Source: DATBDE01 sp036270095 (lineage in GTDB: Bacteria; Actinomycetota; Thermoleophilia; Solirubrobacterales; Solirubrobacteraceae). Taken from it: a stretch of DNA of 13,923 nt. Location of the stretch: assembly GCA_036270095.1 (NCBI GenBank), contig DATBDE010000039.1, positions 1 through 13,923 of the forward strand, written 5' to 3'. Within the stretch, counting starts at the first letter, position 1, and each line of letters begins with the position of its first letter. A program made the position numbers and the translations under genes. Of this stretch, positions 1 through 7,374 are shown one piece after another. Under the pieces are notes generated by a model that was not told the DNA's origin, did no database searches, and worked only from the letters and a program-made list of their open reading frames with translations.

Positions 1-1570
<1,570 letters not shown>

Positions 1571-1578
1571 CGGACATT

Positions 1579-1612
1579 GCCCCCGCCTCCGGCCCGGAGT
1601 AGGGTCGGGGGC
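1579..1612 (+). terminator. GC-rich hairpin after lon, possible terminator
   Basis: Arms GCCCCCG (1579-1585) and CGGGGGC (1606-1612) are perfect reverse complements. They can be extended inward by CCT (1586-1588) pairing with AGG (1601-1603), leaving a two-base bulge. The hairpin lies 8 bases after the lon stop and 31 bases before the DUF1059 ATG. No T-run follows, so it is not a classical intrinsic terminator. It could be one of the U-poor hairpin terminators proposed for high-GC actinobacteria, or a structure in the leader of the next gene. Confidence 0.35.
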
Positions 1613-1630
1613 GGTGGGGCAAGTCCAACC

Positions 1631-1637
1631 GGGGAGG
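1631..1637 (+). promoter_or_regulatory. Ribosome binding site of the DUF1059 gene
   Basis: The purine run GGGGAGG ends 6 bases before the ATG at 1644. This decides the start: an in-frame ATG at 1614 would add ten residues that are not part of the DUF1059 family and has no such site at a proper distance. Confidence 0.7.
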
Positions 1638-1643
1638 TTTCAC

Positions 1644-1844
1644 ATGGCCGACCGCAAGTACCTCGACTGCCGCGAGATGCCCAGCGAGAGCGGGTGCGAC
1701 CTGACGATGTCCGGGAGCGAGGAGCACCTGGTCGAGGCCGGGGCGATCCACGCGATCACTGCCCACGGCCACGAGGACACGCCCGCACTCCGCGACGAGA
1801 TCCGCGGGGTGATGAAGGACGAAGTGCCGGGCGCCCTCGCGTAG
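1644..1844 (+). CDS. DUF1059 family small protein
   Basis: A 66-residue soluble protein of the DUF1059 family; its function is not known. It shows the family pattern: KYLDCREMPSE near the N-terminus (5-15), a second Cys at 18 in a C-D-L-T-M-S-G stretch, and HAITAHGHEDTPALRDEIR at 36-54. Cys9, Cys18 and the three histidines at 36, 41 and 43 could form a metal site, which is inference. The length is normal for the family. The start at 1644 is chosen from the strong ribosome binding site and the family boundary. There is no signal peptide or membrane segment. It is probably transcribed separately from lon or by read-through. Its TAG stop abuts the stop codon of the oppositely oriented DUF3037 gene with no intergenic base. 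Confidence 0.88.
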   Translation: MADRKYLDCREMPSESGCDLTMSGSEEHLVEAGAIHAITAHGHEDTPALRDEIRGVMKDEVPGALA

Positions 1845-2234
1845 TCAGGCCACGAGATCGTCGAAGAGCTCGTCCAGGGTCCGCGCCGGGTCCACGCAAA
1901 GCCCGGTGTGGACCTCGGAGGGCTGCACGATCGTGCTCGCCGGCGCCGAGAGCCAGCCGAAGCGCTCGGACTGGGGGAGGGCGGCGATCGGGCCAGCCTC
2001 GGGGTCGCCCTCGGCCACCCGCACGATCCCCTCGAGGTGCCGGCGCACCGCGTCGGCGTCGGTCTCGGGCGACAGCGCCCGCAGCCGCTCGGCGTCCAGG
2101 GCCACGCGCGCGCCCAGGAACCCCCGCTGGCGGCAGAACAGCACCACGCCGACGTTCAGCCGCTCGCCGCGCTCCACCGACGGGACCACGCGCACGATCG
2201 CGTAGGAGAACGCGTCAGAGCCGAGCGCCGGCAC
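1845..2234 (-). CDS. DUF3037 family protein, partner of HipA-like kinase
   Basis: A 129-residue soluble protein that I recognise as DUF3037; its biochemical role is unknown. The signature is at residues 11-34, a YAIVRVVPSVERGE core followed by LNVGVVLFC. A second conserved patch lies at 91-113, with RFGWLSAP and a PSEVHTGLC segment. From memory, DUF3037 genes often lie next to HipA-like kinase genes, and that is so here: the ATG lies inside the 3' end of the HipA-like gene, a 20-base overlap suggesting translational coupling. It is the last gene of the three-gene minus-strand unit. Its TGA directly abuts the TAG of the opposing DUF1059 gene. A role as substrate, adaptor or antidote of the kinase is possible, but nothing in the sequence proves it. 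Confidence 0.85.
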   Translation of the reverse strand: MPALGSDAFSYAIVRVVPSVERGERLNVGVVLFCRQRGFLGARVALDAERLRALSPETDADAVRRHLEGIVRVAEGDPEAGPIAALPQSERFGWLSAPASTIVQPSEVHTGLCVDPARTLDELFDDLVA

Positions 2235-2943
2235 GCTCCGCCTCCTCCACGAAGTCGCGCGGCGCCTGCAAGCGCCGCGCCAGGTAGTCGGCCGGCGACG
2301 ATGCCGACGCCCACGCCTCCGGCACCAGCCGCGCCACGTGCTCGAGCAGGGCCTGGCCCACGCGCGGGGCCAGGCGCTCGTCGGCCTCGGCGATCGAGCC
2401 CGCGTAGGGCAGCAGCACGTGCTCGGCGGGGTCGATGGCCCCCGTGCGCAGGAACAGCGCCGCGCCGTGGTCGATCAGCCACATGCGGTCGTGCCAGAGC
2501 AGCAGGTTGGGGTTGCGCGGCGTGCGGTCGACGTTGGCGGTCAGGGCGTCGAGCCAGACCACGTCGGCGGCCAGCTCGGGGTCGGGCCGGGCGCCGGACG
2601 CGGCCGAGAACGGCAGCGCGCCGGGCAGGAAGTCGACGCCGAGGTTGGGGCCCGCGCTGGCCTGCACGAGCTCGCGGATCTCGGGGTCGGGCTCGGCCCG
2701 CACCAGCGCGGGGTCGACCTCGACCACCACGAGCTCGGGCACCAGCAGGCCGAGGGCCCGCGCCAGCTCGCCCACCACGACCTCGGAGACCAGCGCGGCC
2801 GGCCCCTGGCCCGCCCCGGTGAACTTGACCACGTAGAGGCCGTCGTCATCGGCCTCGACCAGGCCGGGAAGCGAGCCGCCCTCCCGCAGCGCGGTGGCGT
2901 AGCGCGTGGCGGCGACTCGGCGCAGGGCGGTGGCGACGGACAC
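2215..2943 (-). CDS. HipA-like protein kinase (HipA_2 type)
   Basis: A 242-residue protein resembling the kinase core of HipA, the Ser/Thr kinase of toxin-antitoxin fame, but much shorter than E. coli HipA (about 440 residues) because it lacks the N-terminal HipA subdomain. Visible kinase features are the VVKF strand with candidate ATP-binding Lys40; the catalytic loop NVDRTPRN at 137-144, where Asp139 and Asn144 keep the spacing of HipA Asp309/Asn314; and LIDHGAAL at 156-163 with metal-binding Asp158 in the DFG-like position. The start is GTG at 2943, immediately after the TAG of the histidine kinase (TAGGTG), so translation is probably coupled; a longer start is impossible without entering the kinase gene. 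There is no HipB-like helix-turn-helix gene nearby, so this is not a standard hipBA module. The DUF3037 gene overlaps its 3' end. The substrate is unknown. Confidence 0.85.
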   Translation of the reverse strand: MSVATALRRVAATRYATALREGGSLPGLVEADDDGLYVVKFTGAGQGPAALVSEVVVGELARALGLLVPELVVVEVDPALVRAEPDPEIRELVQASAGPNLGVDFLPGALPFSAASGARPDPELAADVVWLDALTANVDRTPRNPNLLLWHDRMWLIDHGAALFLRTGAIDPAEHVLLPYAGSIAEADERLAPRVGQALLEHVARLVPEAWASASSPADYLARRLQAPRDFVEEAERAGARL

Positions 2944-4311
2944 CTACGCCGGGAGCGTGAAGGAGAAGGCGGCCCCGCCCCCGGGCGCGGGCTCGTACCA
3001 GATGCGCCCGCCATGGCGCTCGACGATGCGCTTGCAGATCGCCAGCCCGATCCCCGTGCCGCCGTACGCGTCCTCGCCGTGCAGGCGCTCGAACATCCCG
3101 AACACGCGGTCCGCGTCCCTGGCGTCGATGCCGAGCCCGTTGTCGGCGACGGTGAAGCGCCAGCCGTCGTGGTCGCGCGCCGCGAAGACGTCCACGTGCG
3201 GCGGGCGGCGCCCGTCGCTGAACTTCAGCGCGTTCGAGAGCAGGTTCCCGAACAGCTGGGCCAGCGCGGCCCGATCGGCATGGATCACCGGGAGCTTGCC
3301 GACGTCGACCTCGGCGCCGGCGTCGCGGATGGCGGCGTCCAGCGAGAACAGCGTCTCGTGCACGAGCGCCTTGGTGTCGACCTCCTGCGTGCGCAGCGTG
3401 TTCTGCCCTGCGCGCGAATACGTGAGCAGGTCGGCGATGAGCGCCTGCATGCGCGCCACGCCCTTGGTGATGAACCCGATGAAGCGCTTGCCGTCGTCGT
3501 CGAGCTTGTCGCCGTAGCGCTCGTCCAGCAGTTGGGCAAACCCGCCGATGCTGCGCAGCGGCTCCTGGAGGTCGTGCGACGCGACGTAGGCGTACTGCTC
3601 GAGCTCGAGGTTGGAGCGCTCGAGGTCGCGCTCGGCCCCTTCGCGCTCGGACTCGGCCCGCTTGCGCGGACTGATGTCGCGGATGATCGAGCCGCTACCG
3701 ACGATCCTCCCCTCGTCGTCGATCAGCGGGGTGGCCGTGATCGCCACGTCGACGCGGGTGCCGTCCTTGCGCATGCGCACGGTCTCGTACTGGTTGAGCC
3801 CGCCGCCGTGGAAGATGCGGTCGAGCACCTGCCGCTGCTCGGCGTACAGGTCGGGCGGCGCGATGAGCCGCAACGGCTGCCCGATGGCCTCGGCCGGGGT
3901 GTGGCCGAAGAGCCGCTCGGCGCCAGTGTTCCACTCGACGATGACGTTGTCGGTGTTCGCGACGAGCACGCCGTCCTCGGTCTGCTCGACGATCGCCGCC
4001 AGCCGGCGCGCCTCGGCGTCGGCCCGGCGCAGCCGGTCGGCGTAGAGGCCGAGCAGCCCCGCGAGCACGAAGAAGCTCAGCGCGCGCGAGATGTATCCGG
4101 CCGCGTTGGACTGGATGTCGCCGGCCTGGTCGCCGATCGTGAACAGCACCATCCCGATCAGCGCCGCCACCAGCCCGCCGCGGACGCCGAAGGTGAGCGC
4201 CAGGAGCGCGACCGGGATGTCGTAGAGCAGCGGGAAGCCCCAGCCCGGCTCCGTGACCACGAGCTTGAGCACCAGGACGACGGTGAACAGGACCGCCGAG
4301 ATGGCGACCAT
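2944..4311 (-). CDS. Membrane PAS-domain sensor histidine kinase
   Basis: Sensor kinase of a two-component system, predicted in the cytoplasmic membrane. Numbering from the ATG at 4311 (455 residues): four hydrophobic segments at about 3-20, 27-42, 44-60 and 72-90; a short charged linker; a PAS domain at about 105-215 ending in the usual GRIVG...I.RDIS stretch; a coiled linker; and a HisKA domain with the phytochrome-kinase-like H-box ASHDLQEPLR, phosphoacceptor His246. The HATPase_c domain follows, with N-box NLLSNALKFSD (Asn356/Asn360), G1 box VADNGLGID at 388-396, F-box GMFERLH and G2 box GGTGIGLAI at 417-425. All boxes are intact. GTG codons at 4353 and 4380 are alternative in-frame starts that would add Arg/Lys before the first helix; the ATG was preferred only for codon and a weak AGG six bases upstream. 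No response regulator gene is in the window, so the output is unknown. It leads the operon with the HipA-like kinase. Confidence 0.92.
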   Translation of the reverse strand: MVAISAVLFTVVLVLKLVVTEPGWGFPLLYDIPVALLALTFGVRGGLVAALIGMVLFTIGDQAGDIQSNAAGYISRALSFFVLAGLLGLYADRLRRADAEARRLAAIVEQTEDGVLVANTDNVIVEWNTGAERLFGHTPAEAIGQPLRLIAPPDLYAEQRQVLDRIFHGGGLNQYETVRMRKDGTRVDVAITATPLIDDEGRIVGSGSIIRDISPRKRAESEREGAERDLERSNLELEQYAYVASHDLQEPLRSIGGFAQLLDERYGDKLDDDGKRFIGFITKGVARMQALIADLLTYSRAGQNTLRTQEVDTKALVHETLFSLDAAIRDAGAEVDVGKLPVIHADRAALAQLFGNLLSNALKFSDGRRPPHVDVFAARDHDGWRFTVADNGLGIDARDADRVFGMFERLHGEDAYGGTGIGLAICKRIVERHGGRIWYEPAPGGGAAFSFTLPA

Positions 4312-4660
4312 GGTGGCCTTGTTGGGGATCCGCGGAGCTACCGTGCTGTGCACCTGCCGGGGCTCATTCCCCGACGTCACGCCCCCGCCGGCAGGCCGCC
4401 GACGATCATCATCGGATTCGCGTGGATGCGCCACGTGACGCGCCCAGGGACGAAGAGGCCGTGGTCCCGCCGTCTCCCCATTCACGGAAGCATACGAGTG
4501 CGCTGGCGAACGGCGCTGCGCGGGCCGTTCGGGGGGACGCGCGGCCCGGCGAGCGCAGGGCCGGATCCGCCCAGGCGCCTTCCGGACCCCGTTTGACACA
4601 AAACGCCTCCGTGTCGAACTGGCGCTAACGCCGGGGCGGCGCCGGTGTCGATGGCCTCCG
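4312..4660. other. Divergent intergenic region between the histidine kinase and fabD
   Basis: About 280-350 bases, depending on the true kinase start, hold the upstream regions of two divergent units. No convincing gene lies here: the frames that cross it are extensions of coding shadow. Visible elements are the palindrome with a consensus -35 hexamer at 4591-4619, a small CGTGG/CCACG inverted repeat at 4421-4435 with a CACGTG at 4432-4437, and a TATGCT hexamer reading leftwards near 4489-4494 that lacks a matching -35. I see no riboswitch-like structure. Confidence 0.6.
4591..4619 (+). promoter_or_regulatory. 29-bp imperfect palindrome overlapping a -35 hexamer, candidate fab operator
   Basis: The left arm GTTTGACAC (4591-4599) and right arm GTGTCGAAC (4611-4619) are reverse complements with one mismatch, separated by 11 bases. 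The left arm contains a perfect TTGACA at 4593-4598. No good -10 is placed 16-19 bases downstream; the nearest candidates, CGAACT or AACTGG, are poor. The element lies 42 bases before the fabD ATG. The symmetry and position suit an operator for a dimeric or tetrameric regulator, perhaps the TetR protein encoded at the end of the operon. The assignment is inference. Confidence 0.5.
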
Positions 4661-5479
4661 ATGGCCGCGCAAGCGCTTCTGTTCCCCGGCCAGGGGAGCC
4701 ACACCGAGGGCATGGACGAACCGCACCGCGGCTCGCCGCTGTTCGAGCGCGGCCTCGAGCTGCTCGGCTTCGACCCCTTCGACGACCTCGCGGCGGGCAC
4801 GCGCACGCAGCAGCCGGCACTGTTCCTGTGCTCCGTGGCGACCTGGGACGAGGCCGGCCGGCCGGATGCGGTCGCCGCCGCCGGACACTCGCTGGGCGAG
4901 TACGCGGCCCTCGTCGCCGCCGGGGCGCTGGAGTTCGAAGACGCGGTGCGGCTGGTCGACGCGCGCGCCCGCGCGATGGAGCGCGCGGCGCAGCGGGCGC
5001 CGGGCGGCATGGTGGCCATGCTCGGCGGGGAGCCGACCGCGGTGCAGGCGCTGGGCGCCCGCCTCGGCCTCGTGGTCGCCAACGACAACGCTCCCGGGCA
5101 GCTCGTGCTCTCGGGCCCGCTCGACGCGGTGGGGGAGGCCGCGGCACTCGCGCGCGACGAGGCCGACGCCCGCGCGCGCCCGCTCGACGTCGGCGGCGCG
5201 TTCCACTCGACCCTGATGGAGCCGGCCGCGGCCGCGCTGGAGGCCGCCCTGGCCGACACGCCGGTGGCGCCGTCGCGCTTCCCGGTCTACTCCAACGGCA
5301 CCGCGGCGCCGTTCGGGGACGTGCGCTCGGAGCTGGCCGAGAACCTGCTGCGGCCCGTGCGCTGGCGCGAGACCCTGCTCGCCCTGCGCGCCATCGACGT
5401 CGAGCGCTTCGTCGAGCTCGGCCCAGGCGCCGTGCTCACGGGCATGGTCAAGCGCACGCTCCGGGTGGTGCCGGCATGA
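4661..5479 (+). CDS. fabD: Malonyl-CoA:ACP transacylase (FabD)
   Basis: Transfers malonyl from malonyl-CoA to the ACP phosphopantetheine, supplying extender units for type II fatty acid synthesis in the cytosol. The 272-residue protein has LLFPGQGSH at 6-14 (Gln11 in the oxyanion region), the nucleophile motif GHSLGEY at 75-81 with Ser77, the malonyl-carboxylate-binding Arg102 in VDARARAM, and catalytic His182 in GAFHSTLM. It is shorter than typical FabD (about 300-310); most of the loss lies between GQGS and the TQQPALF stretch, where a segment of about 15-20 residues usually present in the family is missing. The active-site residues are all present. No clear ribosome binding site precedes the ATG. 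It is the first gene of the fab operon, and its TGA overlaps the fabH ATG (ATGA). Confidence 0.93.
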   Translation: MAAQALLFPGQGSHTEGMDEPHRGSPLFERGLELLGFDPFDDLAAGTRTQQPALFLCSVATWDEAGRPDAVAAAGHSLGEYAALVAAGALEFEDAVRLVDARARAMERAAQRAPGGMVAMLGGEPTAVQALGARLGLVVANDNAPGQLVLSGPLDAVGEAAALARDEADARARPLDVGGAFHSTLMEPAAAALEAALADTPVAPSRFPVYSNGTAAPFGDVRSELAENLLRPVRWRETLLALRAIDVERFVELGPGAVLTGMVKRTLRVVPA

Positions 5480-6435
5480 AGGCCGGCGTGTTCGGCATCG
5501 GCGCGGCGGTCCCGCACGACGTGATCACCAACGCACACTTGGAAGGCCGCTTGGACACGACCGCCGAGTGGATCGTCAAGCGCACCGGCATCCAGCAGCG
5601 ACATTGGCTCAACGGCACTCAGACCCTGGCCGACCTGGCCGTCGACGCCTGCGCGGACGCGCTGGCCGACGCCGGCCGCCGCGCCGACGAGGTCGACCGG
5701 GTGATCGTCGCCTCGCTCACGCCCGACCGCCTCACCCCGGGCCTGGCCCCCGAGGTCGCCGCCCGCCTGGGCGCGCACGAGGCGGGCGCCGTCGACATCA
5801 ACGCCGCCTGCGCCGGCTTCCTCGTCGCGCTCGACGACGCCGCGGGCCTGGTCGAGAGCGGGCGCGCGCGCTGCGTGCTCGTGTGCGGCGCCGAAGCGCT
5901 GTCCCGCATCATCGACTACGACGACCGCTCGACCGCGGTCCTGTTCGGAGACGGCGCCGGCGCCGTCGTGGTCGCCGGGGGCGACCTCGAGCGCGGCGTG
6001 TCCCCGTTCGAAGTCCACTCCGACGGCGTCAACGCCGACCTGCTCTACGCCGAGCGCGACGAGCGCCTCCTGCGCATGCACGGCCGCGAGGTCTACCGGC
6101 ACGCCGTCAAGCGCATGACCGAGGCGACGGAGGCCGCGCTGCGCCGCTCCGGGCTGCAGGCCGCCGACGTCGACCTGTTCGTGGCCCACCAGGCCAACGC
6201 GCGCATCGTCGAGGCGGCGGCGACGGCGGTTGGCGTGCCCGCCGACCGGGTGATCCTGAACGTCGACCGCATGGCCAACACGTCGTCGGCCTCGATCCCG
6301 CTCGCCCTGTGGCAGGCCGAGCAGGACGGGCGCCTGCACCCCGGCGCGACGGTGGCTCTGGCAGCATTCGGCGCGGGATTCGTGTGGGCCGCCGGGGTCA
6401 TCAGCTGGAAGGAACGCGCGCTTGTCTGCGCATGA
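5476..6435 (+). CDS. fabH: 3-oxoacyl-ACP synthase III (FabH)
   Basis: Condenses an acyl-CoA primer with malonyl-ACP to start fatty acid synthesis. The 319-residue protein has the full thiolase fold: the DTTAEWIVKRTGI stretch near the N-terminus, nucleophile Cys112 in NAACAGF, His238 in VAHQAN and Asn268 in ANTSSAS. These match the E. coli Cys112/His244/Asn274 triad with a shortened loop between Cys and His. An ungapped alignment by eye around Cys112 puts Thr at 87, where E. coli FabH has Phe87 and M. tuberculosis FabH has Thr87. In the mycobacterial enzyme that residue helps open the acyl channel to long primers, so longer or branched primers are plausible here (inference). The start ATG overlaps the fabD stop by four bases, and the 3' end overlaps fabG by 14 bases. 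Confidence 0.95.
   Translation: MKAGVFGIGAAVPHDVITNAHLEGRLDTTAEWIVKRTGIQQRHWLNGTQTLADLAVDACADALADAGRRADEVDRVIVASLTPDRLTPGLAPEVAARLGAHEAGAVDINAACAGFLVALDDAAGLVESGRARCVLVCGAEALSRIIDYDDRSTAVLFGDGAGAVVVAGGDLERGVSPFEVHSDGVNADLLYAERDERLLRMHGREVYRHAVKRMTEATEAALRRSGLQAADVDLFVAHQANARIVEAAATAVGVPADRVILNVDRMANTSSASIPLALWQAEQDGRLHPGATVALAAFGAGFVWAAGVISWKERALVCA
6407..6413 (+). promoter_or_regulatory. Ribosome binding site fixing the TTG start of fabG
   Basis: GGAAGGA within the 3' end of fabH lies 8 bases before TTG at 6422. It supports TTG as the fabG start, since the nearby ATG at 6432 is in another frame and the next in-frame start would delete the Rossmann glycine motif. Confidence 0.7.
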
Positions 6436-7102
6436 CGGCGGCGTCGCACTGGTGACCGGCGGAAGCCGCGGCATCGGCGCGGCCATCGCCGAGCGCCTGC
6501 GCGAGGACGGCTGGAAGGTCGCCACGCTCTCGCGCAACGGCGCGGACTTCACCGCCGACGTCAGCGACGCCGAGGCCGTCGACCGCGCCTTCGCGGCCAT
6601 CGAGGCCGACCTCGGCCCGGTGCTCGCGCTGGTCAACAACGCCGGGCACACCGACGACGGGCTGGCCATCCGCATGCGCTCCGAGCAGTGGGACGCGGTC
6701 ATCTCCGTCAACCTGACCGGTGCCTTCAACTGCACGCGGCGGGCGCTGCGCTCGATGCTGCCGGAGCGCTTCGGGCGCATCGTCAACCTCTCCTCGGTGG
6801 TCGCCGAGCGCGGCAACCCGGGCCAGGCCAACTACGCTGCCGCCAAGGCAGGCCTGCTCGGCTTCACGCGCACGATCGCGCGCGAGATGGCGCGCAAGGG
6901 CGTGACCTGCAATGCGGTCACGCCGGGTCTGATCGAGACCGACATGACCACCGAAGTGGCGGACGGCTGGCTGGCGCAGGTGCCGGCCGGGCGCATGGGG
7001 CGGCCGGACGAGGTCGCCGCCGCGGTTGCTTTCCTCTGCTCGGAGGAGGCGGCCTATGTCAACGGAAGCACCCTGGCCGTCGACGGCGCGCTGGGGGCGT
7101 GA
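6422..7102 (+). CDS. fabG: 3-oxoacyl-ACP reductase (FabG)
   Basis: NADPH-dependent short-chain dehydrogenase that reduces 3-oxoacyl-ACP to 3-hydroxyacyl-ACP. The 226-residue protein has cofactor motif TGGSRGIG at 12-19, NNAG at 72-75, and the catalytic tetrad Asn97, Ser125, Tyr138 and Lys142 (YAAAK). Each is exactly 13 positions before the E. coli FabG residues (Asn110, Ser138, Tyr151, Lys155). It ends with the family's typical VNGSTLAVDGALGA. It is about 18 residues shorter than E. coli FabG, mostly through a trimmed segment after the first strand, where the cofactor-phosphate contacts lie. The start is TTG at 6422, overlapping fabH by 14 bases, with a strong ribosome binding site. It sits between fabH and acpP, which makes the fatty acid role firm among the many short-chain dehydrogenases. 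Confidence 0.94.
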   Translation: MSAHDGGVALVTGGSRGIGAAIAERLREDGWKVATLSRNGADFTADVSDAEAVDRAFAAIEADLGPVLALVNNAGHTDDGLAIRMRSEQWDAVISVNLTGAFNCTRRALRSMLPERFGRIVNLSSVVAERGNPGQANYAAAKAGLLGFTRTIAREMARKGVTCNAVTPGLIETDMTTEVADGWLAQVPAGRMGRPDEVAAAVAFLCSEEAAYVNGSTLAVDGALGA

Positions 7103-7113
7103 AAGGAGCACGT

Positions 7114-7374
7114 ATGAACGAGCAGGAGATCCTGGCGCAGGTGCGCGAAGCGCTTGTGCAGATCAAGGTCCCGGGGGCTGAGGACGCCGGGATGGAGACG
7201 ACGTGGGCCGACCTCGACGTCGACTCGCTCGACCTCGTCGAGGTCGTGCGCATCCTCGAGGACCACTACGGCATCCAGATCGTGGACGAGAAGCTCGAGG
7301 GCGTCGCGTCGGTCGGCGATGCCGTGCGGCTCATCCAGTCGATCGCGGCCGAGCAGGAGGGCGTGTCCGCCTGA
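7114..7374 (+). CDS. acpP: Acyl carrier protein
   Basis: Small acidic carrier that holds growing acyl chains on a 4'-phosphopantetheine arm. The 86 residues form the usual four-helix layout, with attachment Ser38 in the DLDVDSLDLVEVV stretch (motif DSLD rather than the commoner DSLE) and a conserved region around GIQIVDEKLEGVASVGDAVRL. It is a little longer than the 77-78-residue E. coli ACP, the extra part being at the C-terminus. AAAGGAG at 7102-7108, five bases before the ATG, is the strongest ribosome binding site of the operon, fitting the high demand for ACP. The gap to fabG is 11 bases, and the TGA overlaps the fabF ATG by one base. Confidence 0.96.
   Translation: MNEQEILAQVREALVQIKVPGAEDAGMETTWADLDVDSLDLVEVVRILEDHYGIQIVDEKLEGVASVGDAVRLIQSIAAEQEGVSA

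Noticed and set aside
4421..4437. Small inverted repeat CGTGG/CCACG with an overlapping CACGTG.
   Set aside because: A 5-bp stem is expected by chance in sequence this GC-rich, and no promoter element is aligned with it.
2338..4596. A 752-codon open frame on the + strand antisense to the histidine kinase and HipA-like genes.
   Set aside because: The translation is rich in Arg, Gly and Ala with no recognisable domain, while the minus strand carries intact kinase motifs throughout. It is a GC-driven coding shadow.
4381..5259. Extension of the histidine kinase frame upstream into the fabD region.
   Set aside because: The added residues are low-complexity Ala/Arg/Ser and overlap fabD antisense. 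The membrane segments begin only after 4311.
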